In this document: positions 25,209 through 35,228 of the stretch, piece by piece
How positions within the stretch are numbered: the stretch's first letter is position 1
Layout of the letters: every line of letters begins with the position of its first letter
Origin: Amycolatopsis regifaucium
GTDB lineage: Bacteria; Actinomycetota; Actinomycetes; Mycobacteriales; Pseudonocardiaceae
Direction of reading: 5' to 3'
Assembly (NCBI RefSeq): GCF_001613935.1
Contig: NZ_LQCI01000003.1
Location: forward strand, 664,500 to 728,499
DNA length: 64,000 nucleotides
Program-made: the position numbers and the translations under genes
Notes under the pieces: generated by a model
Told to the model about the DNA's origin: nothing
What the model saw: the letters and a program-made list of their open reading frames with translations, nothing else
Database searches by the model: none

Positions 25209-25679
25209 ATGGCGCAGAATCCGACCTACGCGATGTGGAACAGGCTGGCCGGGAAGCCGGTCGGCAAACAGCTGTTCTCGGCGGCGATGTGCCTGCGTGT
25301 GCCGTACTTCCGGACGGTGCTGCCGTCGGTGCGCGAACTGCGTCCCGGCCGCTGCGAGGTGACGGCCCCGAAGTGGTGGGGTGTTTACAACCACATCAAG
25401 ACTTTTCACGCGATCGCGGCATGCAACCTCGCCGAGATCGCCATGGGCATGCTCGCCGAGGCGACCGTCCCGACGACGCATCGCTGGCTGCCCAAGGGGA
25501 TGACGGTCGCCTATGTGGCGAAGGCCGAAACCGGCCTTCGGGCCGTCGCCGAACTGCCGGAGTTGCCGGAATTCGGCGACGAGGGCTTCGAGCTGCCGGT
25601 GCCGGTGACGATCACGGACACGACCGGGAAGCCCGTCGTGACCGCGACCATCACCATCTGGGTGACCAAGAAGAAGTAA
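25209..25679 (+). CDS. Hotdog-fold protein, DUF4442 (thioesterase-like)
   Basis: A 156-residue protein of the hotdog superfamily, DUF4442 type, related to acyl-CoA thioesterases. The central helix region is VYNHIKTFHAIAACNLAEIAMGML, followed by strands around MTVAYVAKAETGLRAVAEL and VPVTITDTTGKPVVTATITIWVTKK. No signal peptide. ATG 25209 has GAGGAG seven bases upstream; a GTG one codon earlier is possible. Acyl substrate unknown. A family B palindrome follows. Confidence 0.85.
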   Translation: MAQNPTYAMWNRLAGKPVGKQLFSAAMCLRVPYFRTVLPSVRELRPGRCEVTAPKWWGVYNHIKTFHAIAACNLAEIAMGMLAEATVPTTHRWLPKGMTVAYVAKAETGLRAVAELPELPEFGDEGFELPVPVTITDTTGKPVVTATITIWVTKKK

Positions 25680-25692
25680 GGCGCCCTTGCTA

Positions 25693-25756
25693 CGCATTTC
25701 GTCCTCTGAATGCGGTCCTTGCGCGTGCAACTACCGCATTCAGAGGACGAAATGCG
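25693..25756. repeat. Family B palindrome, copy 3
   Basis: Arms CGCATTTCGTCCTCTGAATG and onward pair perfectly. The loop CCTTGCGCGTGCAACT has the same orientation as copies 1 and 4. It lies between convergent gene ends. Confidence 0.95.
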
Positions 25757-25760
25757 GTGG

Positions 25761-26438
25761 TCAGAGGGACTTGAAGCGCACGTAGGTCGTCTGCTTGAGG
25801 GTGTTCGCCCCGCTCGGTGACGGCAGGCCGAGCAGGCGGTCGGCCACCGGCGTCAGCCGTCCGCAGCCGGTCGTGCCCGGCAGGGCGAGTTGCGTGTCCA
25901 CGACGCCGAACTTCACCGTCTTCGGGTTCTGTGAGATCACCTCGAAGGGCACCGCGGGATCGTCCTTGACGACGGAGTGAAGCGGCGCGTCGAACGTGCC
26001 GATCGTGCATCCCTTGGGCAGCAAGGGATGCCGCAGGACGGCGTACAGGTCCAGTTCGCCGCGGCGTTCGTCGTTCGACTGGAAGTCCGAGTAGCCGCCG
26101 TACTTCAGCCGCATGCTCGCGCCGAAAGTGCCGTCCACCCTGGCGGGGGCGTGGCGTAGTTCGCCGAACACCTGCGCGTATTTCCCGTCCACCTCACCCT
26201 CGGAAAACGTCAGCCGCATCTCGCCGAGCGCGATCTCCCGGTTGCCGACGGTCAGAACTCCTTGAGAGACAAAGGCTTCACACCGCCAGGTGCCCGGGTC
26301 GGCGTTGGCGGGCGGGGCGGGACACGCGGAGAAGTCGAAGTCGGGCAAGGGTGACGGCGCCGCGGAGGCGTGGCCGGGGAAAGCGAAGAGGGCGGCGGCG
26401 GACAGTGCGGCCGCGGCCGCTGCGAAAAGACGTCTCAT
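25761..26438 (-). CDS. Secreted protein of unknown function
   Basis: A 225-residue exported protein with a clear Sec signal (MRRLFAAAAAALSAAALFAFPGHASA, cleavage probably after ASA). The mature part is strand-rich with cysteines that could form disulfides (ACPAPP, WRCEAF, GCTIGTF, GCGRL). No recognised domain. The segment GELRHAPARVDGTFGASMRLKYGGYSDFQSNDERRG may be a beta sandwich. It is divergent from the cholesterol oxidase gene, sharing a 169-base upstream region. Confidence 0.75.
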   Translation of the reverse strand: MRRLFAAAAAALSAAALFAFPGHASAAPSPLPDFDFSACPAPPANADPGTWRCEAFVSQGVLTVGNREIALGEMRLTFSEGEVDGKYAQVFGELRHAPARVDGTFGASMRLKYGGYSDFQSNDERRGELDLYAVLRHPLLPKGCTIGTFDAPLHSVVKDDPAVPFEVISQNPKTVKFGVVDTQLALPGTTGCGRLTPVADRLLGLPSPSGANTLKQTTYVRFKSL

Positions 26439-26547
26439 GACCGGAAAGAGTGGCCCGTGCCGCTTGACGCCACATCGGGGAAGGTACCCAGGGGAATCCC
26501 GGAAATCGCCACGTTCGAGTGAAAATTAACGGTGTTTACCCAGCTGA

Positions 26548-28215
<1,668 letters not shown>

Positions 28216-28815
28216 CTAGGCCCGCAACTTCTCGTAGTACGCGACGCACTCGTCGTAACGCGGCAACAACCCCTGGTCCAGTGCCTCTTTCAGGTTGGGC
28301 GCGCTGATGTCCTTTTCGGACAGCAGAGGTTCGATGTCTCGCGGCCACGGCAACGCGAGGTCGGCGTCCATCGGGTTGATGCCGTGCTCGCCGGCCGGGT
28401 TGTACGGCTCCGAGCAGAGGTACGTCATGACGGTGTCGTCTTCGAGCGCCATGAAGGCGTGGCCCAGGCCTTCGGCGATGTAGACCGACTTGTACTCGGA
28501 ACTGTCGAGCACCACGGACGTCCATTCGCCGAAGGTCGGCGATCCCGCCCGCAGGTCGACGATGACGTCGAGCAGCGATCCGTTCGGGCAGTAAATGTAT
28601 TTCGCCTGCCCTGGCGGCGTGTCCGCGAAGTGCACGCCGCGAACGGCGCCGCGCCGGGAAACGCTCGTGTTGGTCTGCGCCAGGCGAAGCCGATGTCCGA
28701 CCGCTTCGACGAACGCCTCCTCTTGGAACGGTGCCACGAACAGGCCGCGGTGATCGGGGAAAACGCGCGGGGTGAACTCGAAGCAGTCGGAGATGCTGAG
28801 GCGCCTGGCTTGCAT
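28216..28815 (-). CDS. dTDP-4-keto-6-deoxysugar 3,5-epimerase (RmlC/EvaD-like)
   Basis: A 199-residue cupin-fold sugar epimerase. It most resembles, from memory, EvaD-type enzymes of glycopeptide antibiotic clusters (starts MQARRLS...FEFTPRVFPDHRG). The catalytic base His is in VRGVHFADTPPGQAKYIYC, the partner Asp in MDADLALPWP, and the Tyr in SEPYNPAGEHG. No other deoxysugar, glycosyltransferase or polyketide genes are within the window, so it is an orphan here. It could feed cell-wall rhamnose or a distant cluster. Confidence 0.87.
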   Translation of the reverse strand: MQARRLSISDCFEFTPRVFPDHRGLFVAPFQEEAFVEAVGHRLRLAQTNTSVSRRGAVRGVHFADTPPGQAKYIYCPNGSLLDVIVDLRAGSPTFGEWTSVVLDSSEYKSVYIAEGLGHAFMALEDDTVMTYLCSEPYNPAGEHGINPMDADLALPWPRDIEPLLSEKDISAPNLKEALDQGLLPRYDECVAYYEKLRA

Positions 28816-29149
28816 GACCTCAATGCTAACGAGGGCTGACGCCGCCTTACCAAACCGGATGGACGTCTTGCGAAACCTCTCCTGAGCTGCGGAAAGCCGG
28901 GCCTGTTTGTGACATCAACCGCACCAGAGGGACACACTGGTCCGGGGTCCTGTCACAATGATCTGACCGCTGCGTCCGCGGCCCTCGCCACACCCACGGC
29001 ACCGATGGCCGATTGGACGCTTCGCCGACAGGCCGGCGCTACCGCGCTGGGCTGCCGTGTCGGAGGACGAGTTACCCCAGGCGGCCGGGTCATGCCCTTT
29101 CGACCTGACCGTCTACCAGTTCCCCCGCTCGCAGTCCCAGGAGAATCCA
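28816..29149. other. Divergent intergenic region before malic enzyme
   Basis: These 334 bases separate the epimerase and malic enzyme genes. No gene, riboswitch or strong hairpin is visible. A segment near 28950-28970 reads TGTCACAATGATCTG and might be part of a promoter, without a convincing -35. Confidence 0.4.
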
Positions 29150-30376
29150 GTGACTTACGCTCCAATCGAGACTTCGCCGTCCTTAGCCACGGCGGAAGCA
29201 ATGACGGGATCCACCATGACCACGCCAGTGACCGACGCCGAGATCTTCGAAGGACACGAGGGCGGCAAGCTCTCCGTGGCCGCGACGCGGCCGATCTCCT
29301 CGCCCCGTGACCTTTCGGTCGCGTACACGCCTGGGGTGGCGAAGGTGAGCCTCGCGATCGCCGAGGACGCGGCCAAGGCGAAGCGGTACACGTGGGCGGA
29401 CAGGCTGGTCGTGGTGGTCAGCGACGGTACGGCGGTGCTCGGCCTCGGTGACATCGGCGCGAGCGCCTCGCTGCCGGTCATGGAGGGCAAGTCGGTCCTG
29501 TTCAAGACCTTCGGCGGGCTCGACTCGATCCCGCTGGTGCTCGACACCACCGACGTCGACGAGATCATCGAAACCCTGGTCCGGCTGCGCCCGTCGTACG
29601 GTGCGGTGAACCTGGAGGACATCTCGGCGCCGCGGTGCTTCGAGCTGGAGGACAGGCTCAAGGAGGCACTCGACTGCCCGGTCATGCACGACGACCAGCA
29701 CGGCACGGCGATCGTCACGCTGGCCGCGCTGCGCGGGGCGAACCAGGTCCTCGGCAAGGACATCTCCGGCCAGCGCGTGGTCGTCTCGGGAGCGGGCGCG
29801 GCGGGGGTGGCCTGCGCCAGGATCCTGCAGAACGCCGGGGTCGCGGACGTCACCGTGCTCGACTCGCGCGGGATCATCCACGAAGGCCGCGACGGCCTGA
29901 ACCCGATCAAGCAGAAGCTGGCCGAGACCACGAACACGGCCGGTCTGCGCGGCGGGCTCGGTGAGGCACTGAAGGGTGCCGACGTCTTCCTCGGCCTGTC
30001 CGGCGCGACCATCGACGAGACGCTGCTGGCCGGGATGGCCGACGACGCGATCGTGTTCGCGCTGTCCAACCCGGACCCGGAGGTCCACCCGGTCGCGGCA
30101 TCGCGGTACGCCAAGATCGTGGCGACCGGACGCAGCGACTTCCCGAACCAGATCAACAACGTGCTGGCGTTCCCCGGCGTCTTCCGCGGCGCGCTGGACT
30201 CCGGCGCGCGGGCGATCACCGAGAACATGAAGCTGGCCGCGGCCGAAGCGATCTTCTCCGTCGCGCAGGACGACCTCGGCCCGGACCGCATCGTCCCGAG
30301 CCCGCTGGACCCGCGGGTCGCGCCCGAGGTGGCCGCGGCGGTCGCGAAGGCCGCCGAGGCCGACGGCGTGGTGTGA
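29150..30376 (+). CDS. NAD(P)-dependent malic enzyme
   Basis: A 408-residue malic enzyme that decarboxylates malate to pyruvate, linking the TCA cycle to glycolysis and supplying NAD(P)H. The malic N-terminal domain has SVAYTPGVAKVSLAI and the metal/substrate Asp in MHDDQHGTAIV; the NAD-binding domain has VVVSGAGAAGVACARILQ (GxGxxG). Tail VIFALSNPDPEVHP and FPNQINNVLAFPGVFRGALDSGA is diagnostic. GTG 29150 is preceded by AGGAG; earlier in-frame starts lack homology. It stands alone and ends before a hairpin. Confidence 0.93.
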   Translation: MTYAPIETSPSLATAEAMTGSTMTTPVTDAEIFEGHEGGKLSVAATRPISSPRDLSVAYTPGVAKVSLAIAEDAAKAKRYTWADRLVVVVSDGTAVLGLGDIGASASLPVMEGKSVLFKTFGGLDSIPLVLDTTDVDEIIETLVRLRPSYGAVNLEDISAPRCFELEDRLKEALDCPVMHDDQHGTAIVTLAALRGANQVLGKDISGQRVVVSGAGAAGVACARILQNAGVADVTVLDSRGIIHEGRDGLNPIKQKLAETTNTAGLRGGLGEALKGADVFLGLSGATIDETLLAGMADDAIVFALSNPDPEVHPVAASRYAKIVATGRSDFPNQINNVLAFPGVFRGALDSGARAITENMKLAAAEAIFSVAQDDLGPDRIVPSPLDPRVAPEVAAAVAKAAEADGVV

Positions 30377-30404
30377 CAGTTCCTTTCATGCTCGCGTAAG
30401 TGCT

Positions 30405-30451
30405 ATGAAAGGCCCCTTCCTTGCGAAATTCGCAAGGAAGGGGCCTTTCAT
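30405..30451. repeat. Family A palindrome (four-C version)
   Basis: Arms ATGAAAGGCCCCTTCCTTGC and onward pair over 23 bases around one centre base. It lies between convergent genes, after malic enzyme. The arms match 49258-49304 at the ATGAAAGGCCCCTTC part. Confidence 0.9.
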
Positions 30452-30472
30452 TGCGGGTGGGGGTTGCGCTCC

Positions 30473-31216
30473 TCAGCCAGTGGGAATCGCCAGATCGGCG
30501 CCAGAGGTGAGCACGGAAGCGGTCAGCTGTGCGTCGGGCGAGTAGATCGTGCAGAAGACGGTGCGCACGCCGTGTTCCCAGCTCTCCCGTCCGGGCGCCA
30601 GGTAACTCAGATCGGCGTAGACCCCGGCGGCCTCGAGCCGCGGACGATCCACGTTCTTGGCCATGATCCGCAGGCACTGGACCACCGCCTCCGCCCTCAG
30701 TTGCTCGGCGCCGGGCCAGGGGCCGTCCGCCGCGGCGAAGGCCCCGATCGCCTCGGTGCTGTGCGCGTTCCCGCACGAGGTGAGTTCGACGCTGTCGAAG
30801 GTGCCCTTGACCTTGGGTTGTTCGAAGCATTCGCCCGGCTTCAAGGTGCAAGCGTCCGCGTGCCCGGGCGACGGAGTGGCGCAACCCGCGCTCTGCGGGC
30901 CCGCGGTGTCGTGGCGCAGATCGTCCATGGTGTTCCCGAGCAGGGCGACCCAGCCGACCGCCCAGAACCCCGCGGCCGCGAGACCGCCGATCGCCAGGCC
31001 CCGGCCCGGCCGCTTCCCCGGACCGGTCTGGGTGAGCGCGATGACGCCCACGATCATCGCGGGCAGTAACGGCAGGGCCAGACAACCGGTCAGCCCCAGT
31101 ACGAGCGCGGCGATCGCCAGGCCGCTGGTCTTGTGGTGGTGTGGCGGTGGCCCGGGTGGGTGGACGAACCCGTACGGCTGTGCGATCGGCGTTCCCGGCC
31201 CCAGCGGATTGTTCAT
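30473..31216 (-). CDS. DUF4190 membrane protein with septum-formation-like domain
   Basis: A 247-residue membrane protein. A Pro/His-rich cytosolic start (PPGPPPHHH) is followed by two helices (residues about 31-55 and 73-95) typical of DUF4190. The extracellular part contains repeated cysteines (GCATPSPGHADACTLKPGECFEQP, LTSCGNAH, QCLRI, FCTIYSP), and the pattern C-x-L-xx-GxCF...CxxxHxxE resembles the septum formation (Septum_form) domain of actinobacteria. It may act in the envelope; no function is established. Divergent from nothing; next gene upstream is also on the minus strand. Confidence 0.75.
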   Translation of the reverse strand: MNNPLGPGTPIAQPYGFVHPPGPPPHHHKTSGLAIAALVLGLTGCLALPLLPAMIVGVIALTQTGPGKRPGRGLAIGGLAAAGFWAVGWVALLGNTMDDLRHDTAGPQSAGCATPSPGHADACTLKPGECFEQPKVKGTFDSVELTSCGNAHSTEAIGAFAAADGPWPGAEQLRAEAVVQCLRIMAKNVDRPRLEAAGVYADLSYLAPGRESWEHGVRTVFCTIYSPDAQLTASVLTSGADLAIPTG

Positions 31217-31275
31217 GGCCCGAACCTACGAAGGACGCATGAAGTTCCGATGACACAACGGCCGCGAGAACCGCG

Positions 31276-32679
31276 TCAGTCGAGCAGTTCCGTGAGCCGG
31301 TGCCGGGGGAGGTCGATCAGCCGGGCGTCCGTCAGGTCCGACGGGACGTCGAGTGAGACGTTCGCCAGCCGCGCGTGCGCCCGGGTCAGTAGTTCGTTCT
31401 GGTGCTCGATGGCGTCCGCGACGACGATGGCGTGCCGGTTGTCCGGGGTGCTGCGCAGCAGCCGTAGCCGGTATTTCGCGCCGACCAGCCGGTTGAGCGC
31501 GGTCTGCGCTTCGGCGTTGGTCAGATCCGGATGCGAATTCGGGACCAGTAGCGCGAGCCGACGCGCGTTGGTGCCCAGCAGGGTCCGCAGCAGCCACGGG
31601 CCGGGGTCGGCCGAGAGATCCATCGCGACCGCGTCACCCTCCGGTCCGGAAACCGACCAGTCGACCGGCCGTGATTCCAGCGCCAGCCCGCCCTCGGTGG
31701 CGATCTCGTGCAGCTTGTCCAGCAACGACGGCTTGGCCGCCCCGGCGGACTCCACCGACTGCGGTCCGTGGGTGTAGATCGCGGACTTCCCTTTGCCGCC
31801 GCGGTTCTTCTTCGACTTCGCGGTCGGCTGGCAGACGTAAAGATCCGCCGCGCTCCCGATCGCCTGCGCGCCGAAGTACCGGTTGAAGCCCGGCAGGATC
31901 GCTTCGAAGGTCAGCCCGAGCGTCGCGAGCGCCCGCTGTACCTGCGCGCCCAACGCGGGATGCCGGGGGCTGTAGCCGTAGGCGAGCAGCAGTCGCCCGT
32001 CCGAGGGTTCGGCGAGCGCTTGGACCCCGCGCGCGGCGAACAGGCCCATTCCTTCGGGGGTGTAAGGCGGATCACTGAACACGAGATCCATCCGCCCGGT
32101 CACCGCGGGTGGCAGGCCGACCCGCAGGTCCGTGTGCAGGGTGCGGATCGACCGCTCGCTGAGTTCGTCGATGTAGGCCAGCACGCGATCGTCGAGGTCG
32201 ACGACGGTGAGGTCCGCGTCCGGCCGCAGCGCGCGCACGGCCAGTGAAGTGAGGTCGTGGTCGCCGAGGAACAGCAGCTTCGCCGTGTCCAGGTCGTACT
32301 GCTCGTCCAGCCACAGCGCGCGGTTCAGCACGGTCTCCGGCGTCGCCTGCACGTGGTCGAGCGCGGACAGCGGCGGCGGCACGTTCTCGACGTAGCTGGT
32401 GATGGTCTTCAGCAGGTCGGGATCGATTTTCCGGTCTCGCGCCTCGAAGCGCGCGTACTTCTCGCGGGCGGCGGGGGTCAGCCGGAAACGGGCTTCGGCC
32501 CGCTCGAGGTCATCACCGAGCGCGTTCAGGACGTCCTCGACACTCCGGCGTGGCGCGGTACTGATCCGGATCAGCTCGCCGAGATCACGCCAATCCGTCC
32601 GGAGCAGGGAAATCACCTGATGGAGCGGTCGCACGTGGACACCGTGCGCAGCCAGGACGTCACCGAGGGGAGAACTCAC
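31276..32679 (-). CDS. BpsA-like aminopropyltransferase/methyltransferase fold protein with extra C-terminal region
   Basis: A 467-residue protein. Residues about 1-310 look like the branched-chain polyamine synthase (BpsA, N4-bis(aminopropyl)spermidine synthase) family: a winged-helix-like N-terminus, the nucleotide loop LLFLGDHDLTSLAV (GDHD at 139-142, where BpsA has GDDD), VVDLDDRVLAYI, and the active-site strand DLVFSDPPYTPEGMGLF (203-213). The linker is Lys/Gly-rich (KSKKNRGGKGKS), then about 135 residues of unknown type follow. GTG 32679 is preferred over a start 14 residues earlier. Product and donor are inferred only. Confidence 0.75.
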   Translation of the reverse strand: MSSPLGDVLAAHGVHVRPLHQVISLLRTDWRDLGELIRISTAPRRSVEDVLNALGDDLERAEARFRLTPAAREKYARFEARDRKIDPDLLKTITSYVENVPPPLSALDHVQATPETVLNRALWLDEQYDLDTAKLLFLGDHDLTSLAVRALRPDADLTVVDLDDRVLAYIDELSERSIRTLHTDLRVGLPPAVTGRMDLVFSDPPYTPEGMGLFAARGVQALAEPSDGRLLLAYGYSPRHPALGAQVQRALATLGLTFEAILPGFNRYFGAQAIGSAADLYVCQPTAKSKKNRGGKGKSAIYTHGPQSVESAGAAKPSLLDKLHEIATEGGLALESRPVDWSVSGPEGDAVAMDLSADPGPWLLRTLLGTNARRLALLVPNSHPDLTNAEAQTALNRLVGAKYRLRLLRSTPDNRHAIVVADAIEHQNELLTRAHARLANVSLDVPSDLTDARLIDLPRHRLTELLD

Positions 32680-32770
32680 GGGCCTCAGCCTAGTGACCCG
32701 CTGCTTGAGACACCGTGCCAACGCCCGCGATCTGGGCTACGGTTTTTCGACCAGACATGGGGAGAGACAC

Positions 32771-33859
32771 GTGACTATCGAGTTCCGTGGCGTGACGAAG
32801 CGGTATCCGGACGGGACGGTCGCGGTCGACGACCTGAACCTCACCGTGGAGGACGGCACCATCACCGTCTTCGTCGGGCCGTCCGGCTGTGGCAAGACCA
32901 CGTCGCTCCGGATGATCAACCGGATGGTCGAGCCGACCTCGGGCACGGTACTGCTCGACGGCGAGGACGTCAGCGACGGCGACCCGGCCCTGTTGCGCCG
33001 CGGTATCGGCTACGTCATCCAGCACGCGGGCCTCTTTCCACATAGGACCGTCCTCGACAACATCGCCACCGTGCCGCTGTTGTCCGGCTGGGACAAGGGC
33101 AAGGCGCGCAAGCGCGCGGCCGAACTCCTCGAAACCGTCGGCCTGCCCACGGAACTCGGCAAGCGGTACCCCGCCCAGCTTTCCGGCGGCCAGCAACAGC
33201 GGGTCGGTGTCGCCAGGGCGCTCGCGGCGGACTCGCCGGTGCTGCTGATGGACGAGCCGTTCTCCGCCGTCGACCCGGTCGTGCGCGAGGAACTGCAGGA
33301 CGAGCTGCTGCGCCTGCAGTCGCAGCTGGGAAAGACGATCGTGTTCGTCACCCACGACATCGACGAGGCCGTGCGGCTCGGTGACAAGATCGCGGTGCTC
33401 CGCGTCGGTGGTGTGCTCGCGCAGTACGGCACGCCCTCGGATGTCTTGCGTCACCCTGTCGACGACTTCGTCGCCTCGTTCGTCGGCAAGGACCGCGGCT
33501 ACCGCGGGCTCTCCTTCCTTCCCGCGGAAGGGATCGTCGTCGAAGAGGTCAAGCGGGTCGAGGTCGGCAAGCCGGTCGCGGGCACGGTCGACGAATGGCT
33601 GCTGGCGGTCAACGCCGAAGAGCAGCCACGCGGCTGGCTCCGCCCCGAGTCCACTGTGGACGGCGAGCTGGCCGAAACGGATCTGGTCGCGGGCGGCTCG
33701 CTGTACGTCCAGGGAACGCCGATCCGCGGCGCGCTCGACGCGGCGCTGTCGTCACCCGCGAGTCTCGGCGTCGTCGTCGATTCCGGTAACAAGGTCCTCG
33801 GCGTGGTGAGAGCCAAGCAGGTTCTCGAAGTGATCGAAGCGCTGCCACTGGGTTCCTGA
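32771..33859 (+). CDS. Glycine betaine/choline-type ABC importer ATPase
   Basis: A 362-residue ATPase of the OpuCA/ProV group, first gene of a complete importer operon. It has Walker A GPSGCGKTTS, Q-loop IQHAGLFPH, signature LSGGQQQR, Walker B VLLMDEP and switch His in VTHDIDEAV. The C-terminal part (about 250-362) is CBS-like, which in OpuA relatives senses ionic strength. GTG 32771 has GGGGAGAG upstream. The stop overlaps the next start (TGATG). Expected role: importing compatible solutes under osmotic stress. Confidence 0.93.
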   Translation: MTIEFRGVTKRYPDGTVAVDDLNLTVEDGTITVFVGPSGCGKTTSLRMINRMVEPTSGTVLLDGEDVSDGDPALLRRGIGYVIQHAGLFPHRTVLDNIATVPLLSGWDKGKARKRAAELLETVGLPTELGKRYPAQLSGGQQQRVGVARALAADSPVLLMDEPFSAVDPVVREELQDELLRLQSQLGKTIVFVTHDIDEAVRLGDKIAVLRVGGVLAQYGTPSDVLRHPVDDFVASFVGKDRGYRGLSFLPAEGIVVEEVKRVEVGKPVAGTVDEWLLAVNAEEQPRGWLRPESTVDGELAETDLVAGGSLYVQGTPIRGALDAALSSPASLGVVVDSGNKVLGVVRAKQVLEVIEALPLGS

Positions 33860-34542
33860 TGGGGGACTTCTTCGCGGAACTCGGCCGCTACCTCGGCAGC
33901 GCCCACAACCGCTCGCAGTTCTTCGGTGATCTGCTCGACCACATCTACCTCTCGCTGGTGCCGCTGGTACTGGGACTGGTGATCGCGGTACTGGCCGGCT
34001 GGCTCGGGCACCGGTTCTCCGCGGCGCGTTCGGTGCTGCTGGTGGTGTCGAACCTGCTGTACACGATCCCGTCACTCGCGTTGTTCGTGGTGATCCCCGG
34101 CATCATCGGCTCGAAGATCCTCGACAGCGTCAACGTCATCGTCGCGCTCACCGTCTACACCGCCGCCCTGCTGGCGCGCCCGGTGCTGGACGCGCTCGAC
34201 GCCGTCCCGCCGCACGTCGTCGCGGCGGCGACCGCGGTCGGCTACAAACCCGCGCGCCGATTCCTCGCCGTGGAACTGCCGCTTTCGGTGCCGGTGCTCG
34301 CCGCGGGCGTCCGGGTGGCCTCGGTCAGCAACATCAGCCTGGTCAGCGTCGGCGCGCTGATCGGAACCGGCGGGCTCGGCGTGCTGTTCACCGACGGCTT
34401 CCAGCGCGAGTACTTCTCGCCGATCGTCGTCGGCATCGTCGCGACGCTCCTGCTCGCGTTGATCGTCGATCTGCTGCTGGTACGGCTGCGTGATGTCCTC
34501 ACACCCTGGAACCGGGTGGCGACCACGGCGGGGGCGAAATGA
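33859..34542 (+). CDS. ABC importer permease 1 (OpuCB-like)
   Basis: A 227-residue inner-membrane permease of the glycine betaine/choline transporter type, with about five to six helices (LYLSLVPLVLGLVIAVLAGW; VLLVVSNLLYTIPSLALFVVIPGIIG). The EAA-type loop is seen around LDALDAVPPHVVAAATAVGYKPARRFLAVELP, and GTGGLGVLFTDGFQRE follows. Start ATG 33859 overlaps the ATPase stop; its stop overlaps permease 2 (ATGA), so all four genes are translated as one coupled set. Confidence 0.92.
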   Translation: MGDFFAELGRYLGSAHNRSQFFGDLLDHIYLSLVPLVLGLVIAVLAGWLGHRFSAARSVLLVVSNLLYTIPSLALFVVIPGIIGSKILDSVNVIVALTVYTAALLARPVLDALDAVPPHVVAAATAVGYKPARRFLAVELPLSVPVLAAGVRVASVSNISLVSVGALIGTGGLGVLFTDGFQREYFSPIVVGIVATLLLALIVDLLLVRLRDVLTPWNRVATTAGAK

Positions 34543-35228
34543 TCGGCGACGTCGTGAACTGGTTCGGTGACCCGGCCCATTGGCAGGGCACCGACGGCAT
34601 CCTCAACCGGCTTCTGCAGCATCTCGGCTACACGGTGCTGGCCTTGGTCTTCGCGGTGGTGATCGCGATCCCGCTCGGGCTCTACGTCGGGCACACCGGC
34701 CGCGGCGCGGTGCTCCTGGTGAGCGGCGGCAACGCGATCCGCGCGCTGCCGACGCTGGGGTTGGTGACCTTCCTGTTCCTGCTGATCACCGAAAGCGTGA
34801 CCTCGACGATCATCGGTCTCGTGGTGCTCGCCATCCCGCCGATCCTCGCCGGGACGTACGCGGGGCTGCAGGCGACCGACCACGGCGTGGTCGACGCGGC
34901 GCAGGGCATCGGAATGACCGGCTGGCAACGGTTGTGGAAGGTCGAGGTGCCCATCTCGCTGCCGCTCGTGCTCGGCGGGGTGCGCAACTCGGTGCTGCAA
35001 CTGGTGGCGACGGCGGCCGTGGCCGCTTACGTCGGGCTCGGCGGACTCGGCCGGTTCCTGCTCGACGGACTGGCCATTTTGGACTACCCCCAGGTCGTCG
35101 CGGGCGCTGTCCTGACGACGTTGCTCGCCGTCGTGCTGGATCTCCTCCTGGCGGGCGTCCAGCGGGCGCTGGTGCCCAAGGGAGTCCGGCTGGCGCAGGC
35201 CGCGAGCGGGAAGAAGGCGAAGGTATGA
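34539..35228 (+). CDS. ABC importer permease 2 (OpuCD-like)
   Basis: A 229-residue second permease subunit, forming the channel with permease 1. Helices are evident at LGYTVLALVFAVVIAIPLGL, TLGLVTFLFLLITES and ITIGLVVLAIPPILA-like stretches. The EAA loop is DAAQGIGMTGWQRLWKVEVPISLPLVLGG, and AYVGLGGLGRFLLDGL follows. It overlaps its neighbours by four bases on both sides. Confidence 0.92.
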   Translation: MIGDVVNWFGDPAHWQGTDGILNRLLQHLGYTVLALVFAVVIAIPLGLYVGHTGRGAVLLVSGGNAIRALPTLGLVTFLFLLITESVTSTIIGLVVLAIPPILAGTYAGLQATDHGVVDAAQGIGMTGWQRLWKVEVPISLPLVLGGVRNSVLQLVATAAVAAYVGLGGLGRFLLDGLAILDYPQVVAGAVLTTLLAVVLDLLLAGVQRALVPKGVRLAQAASGKKAKV

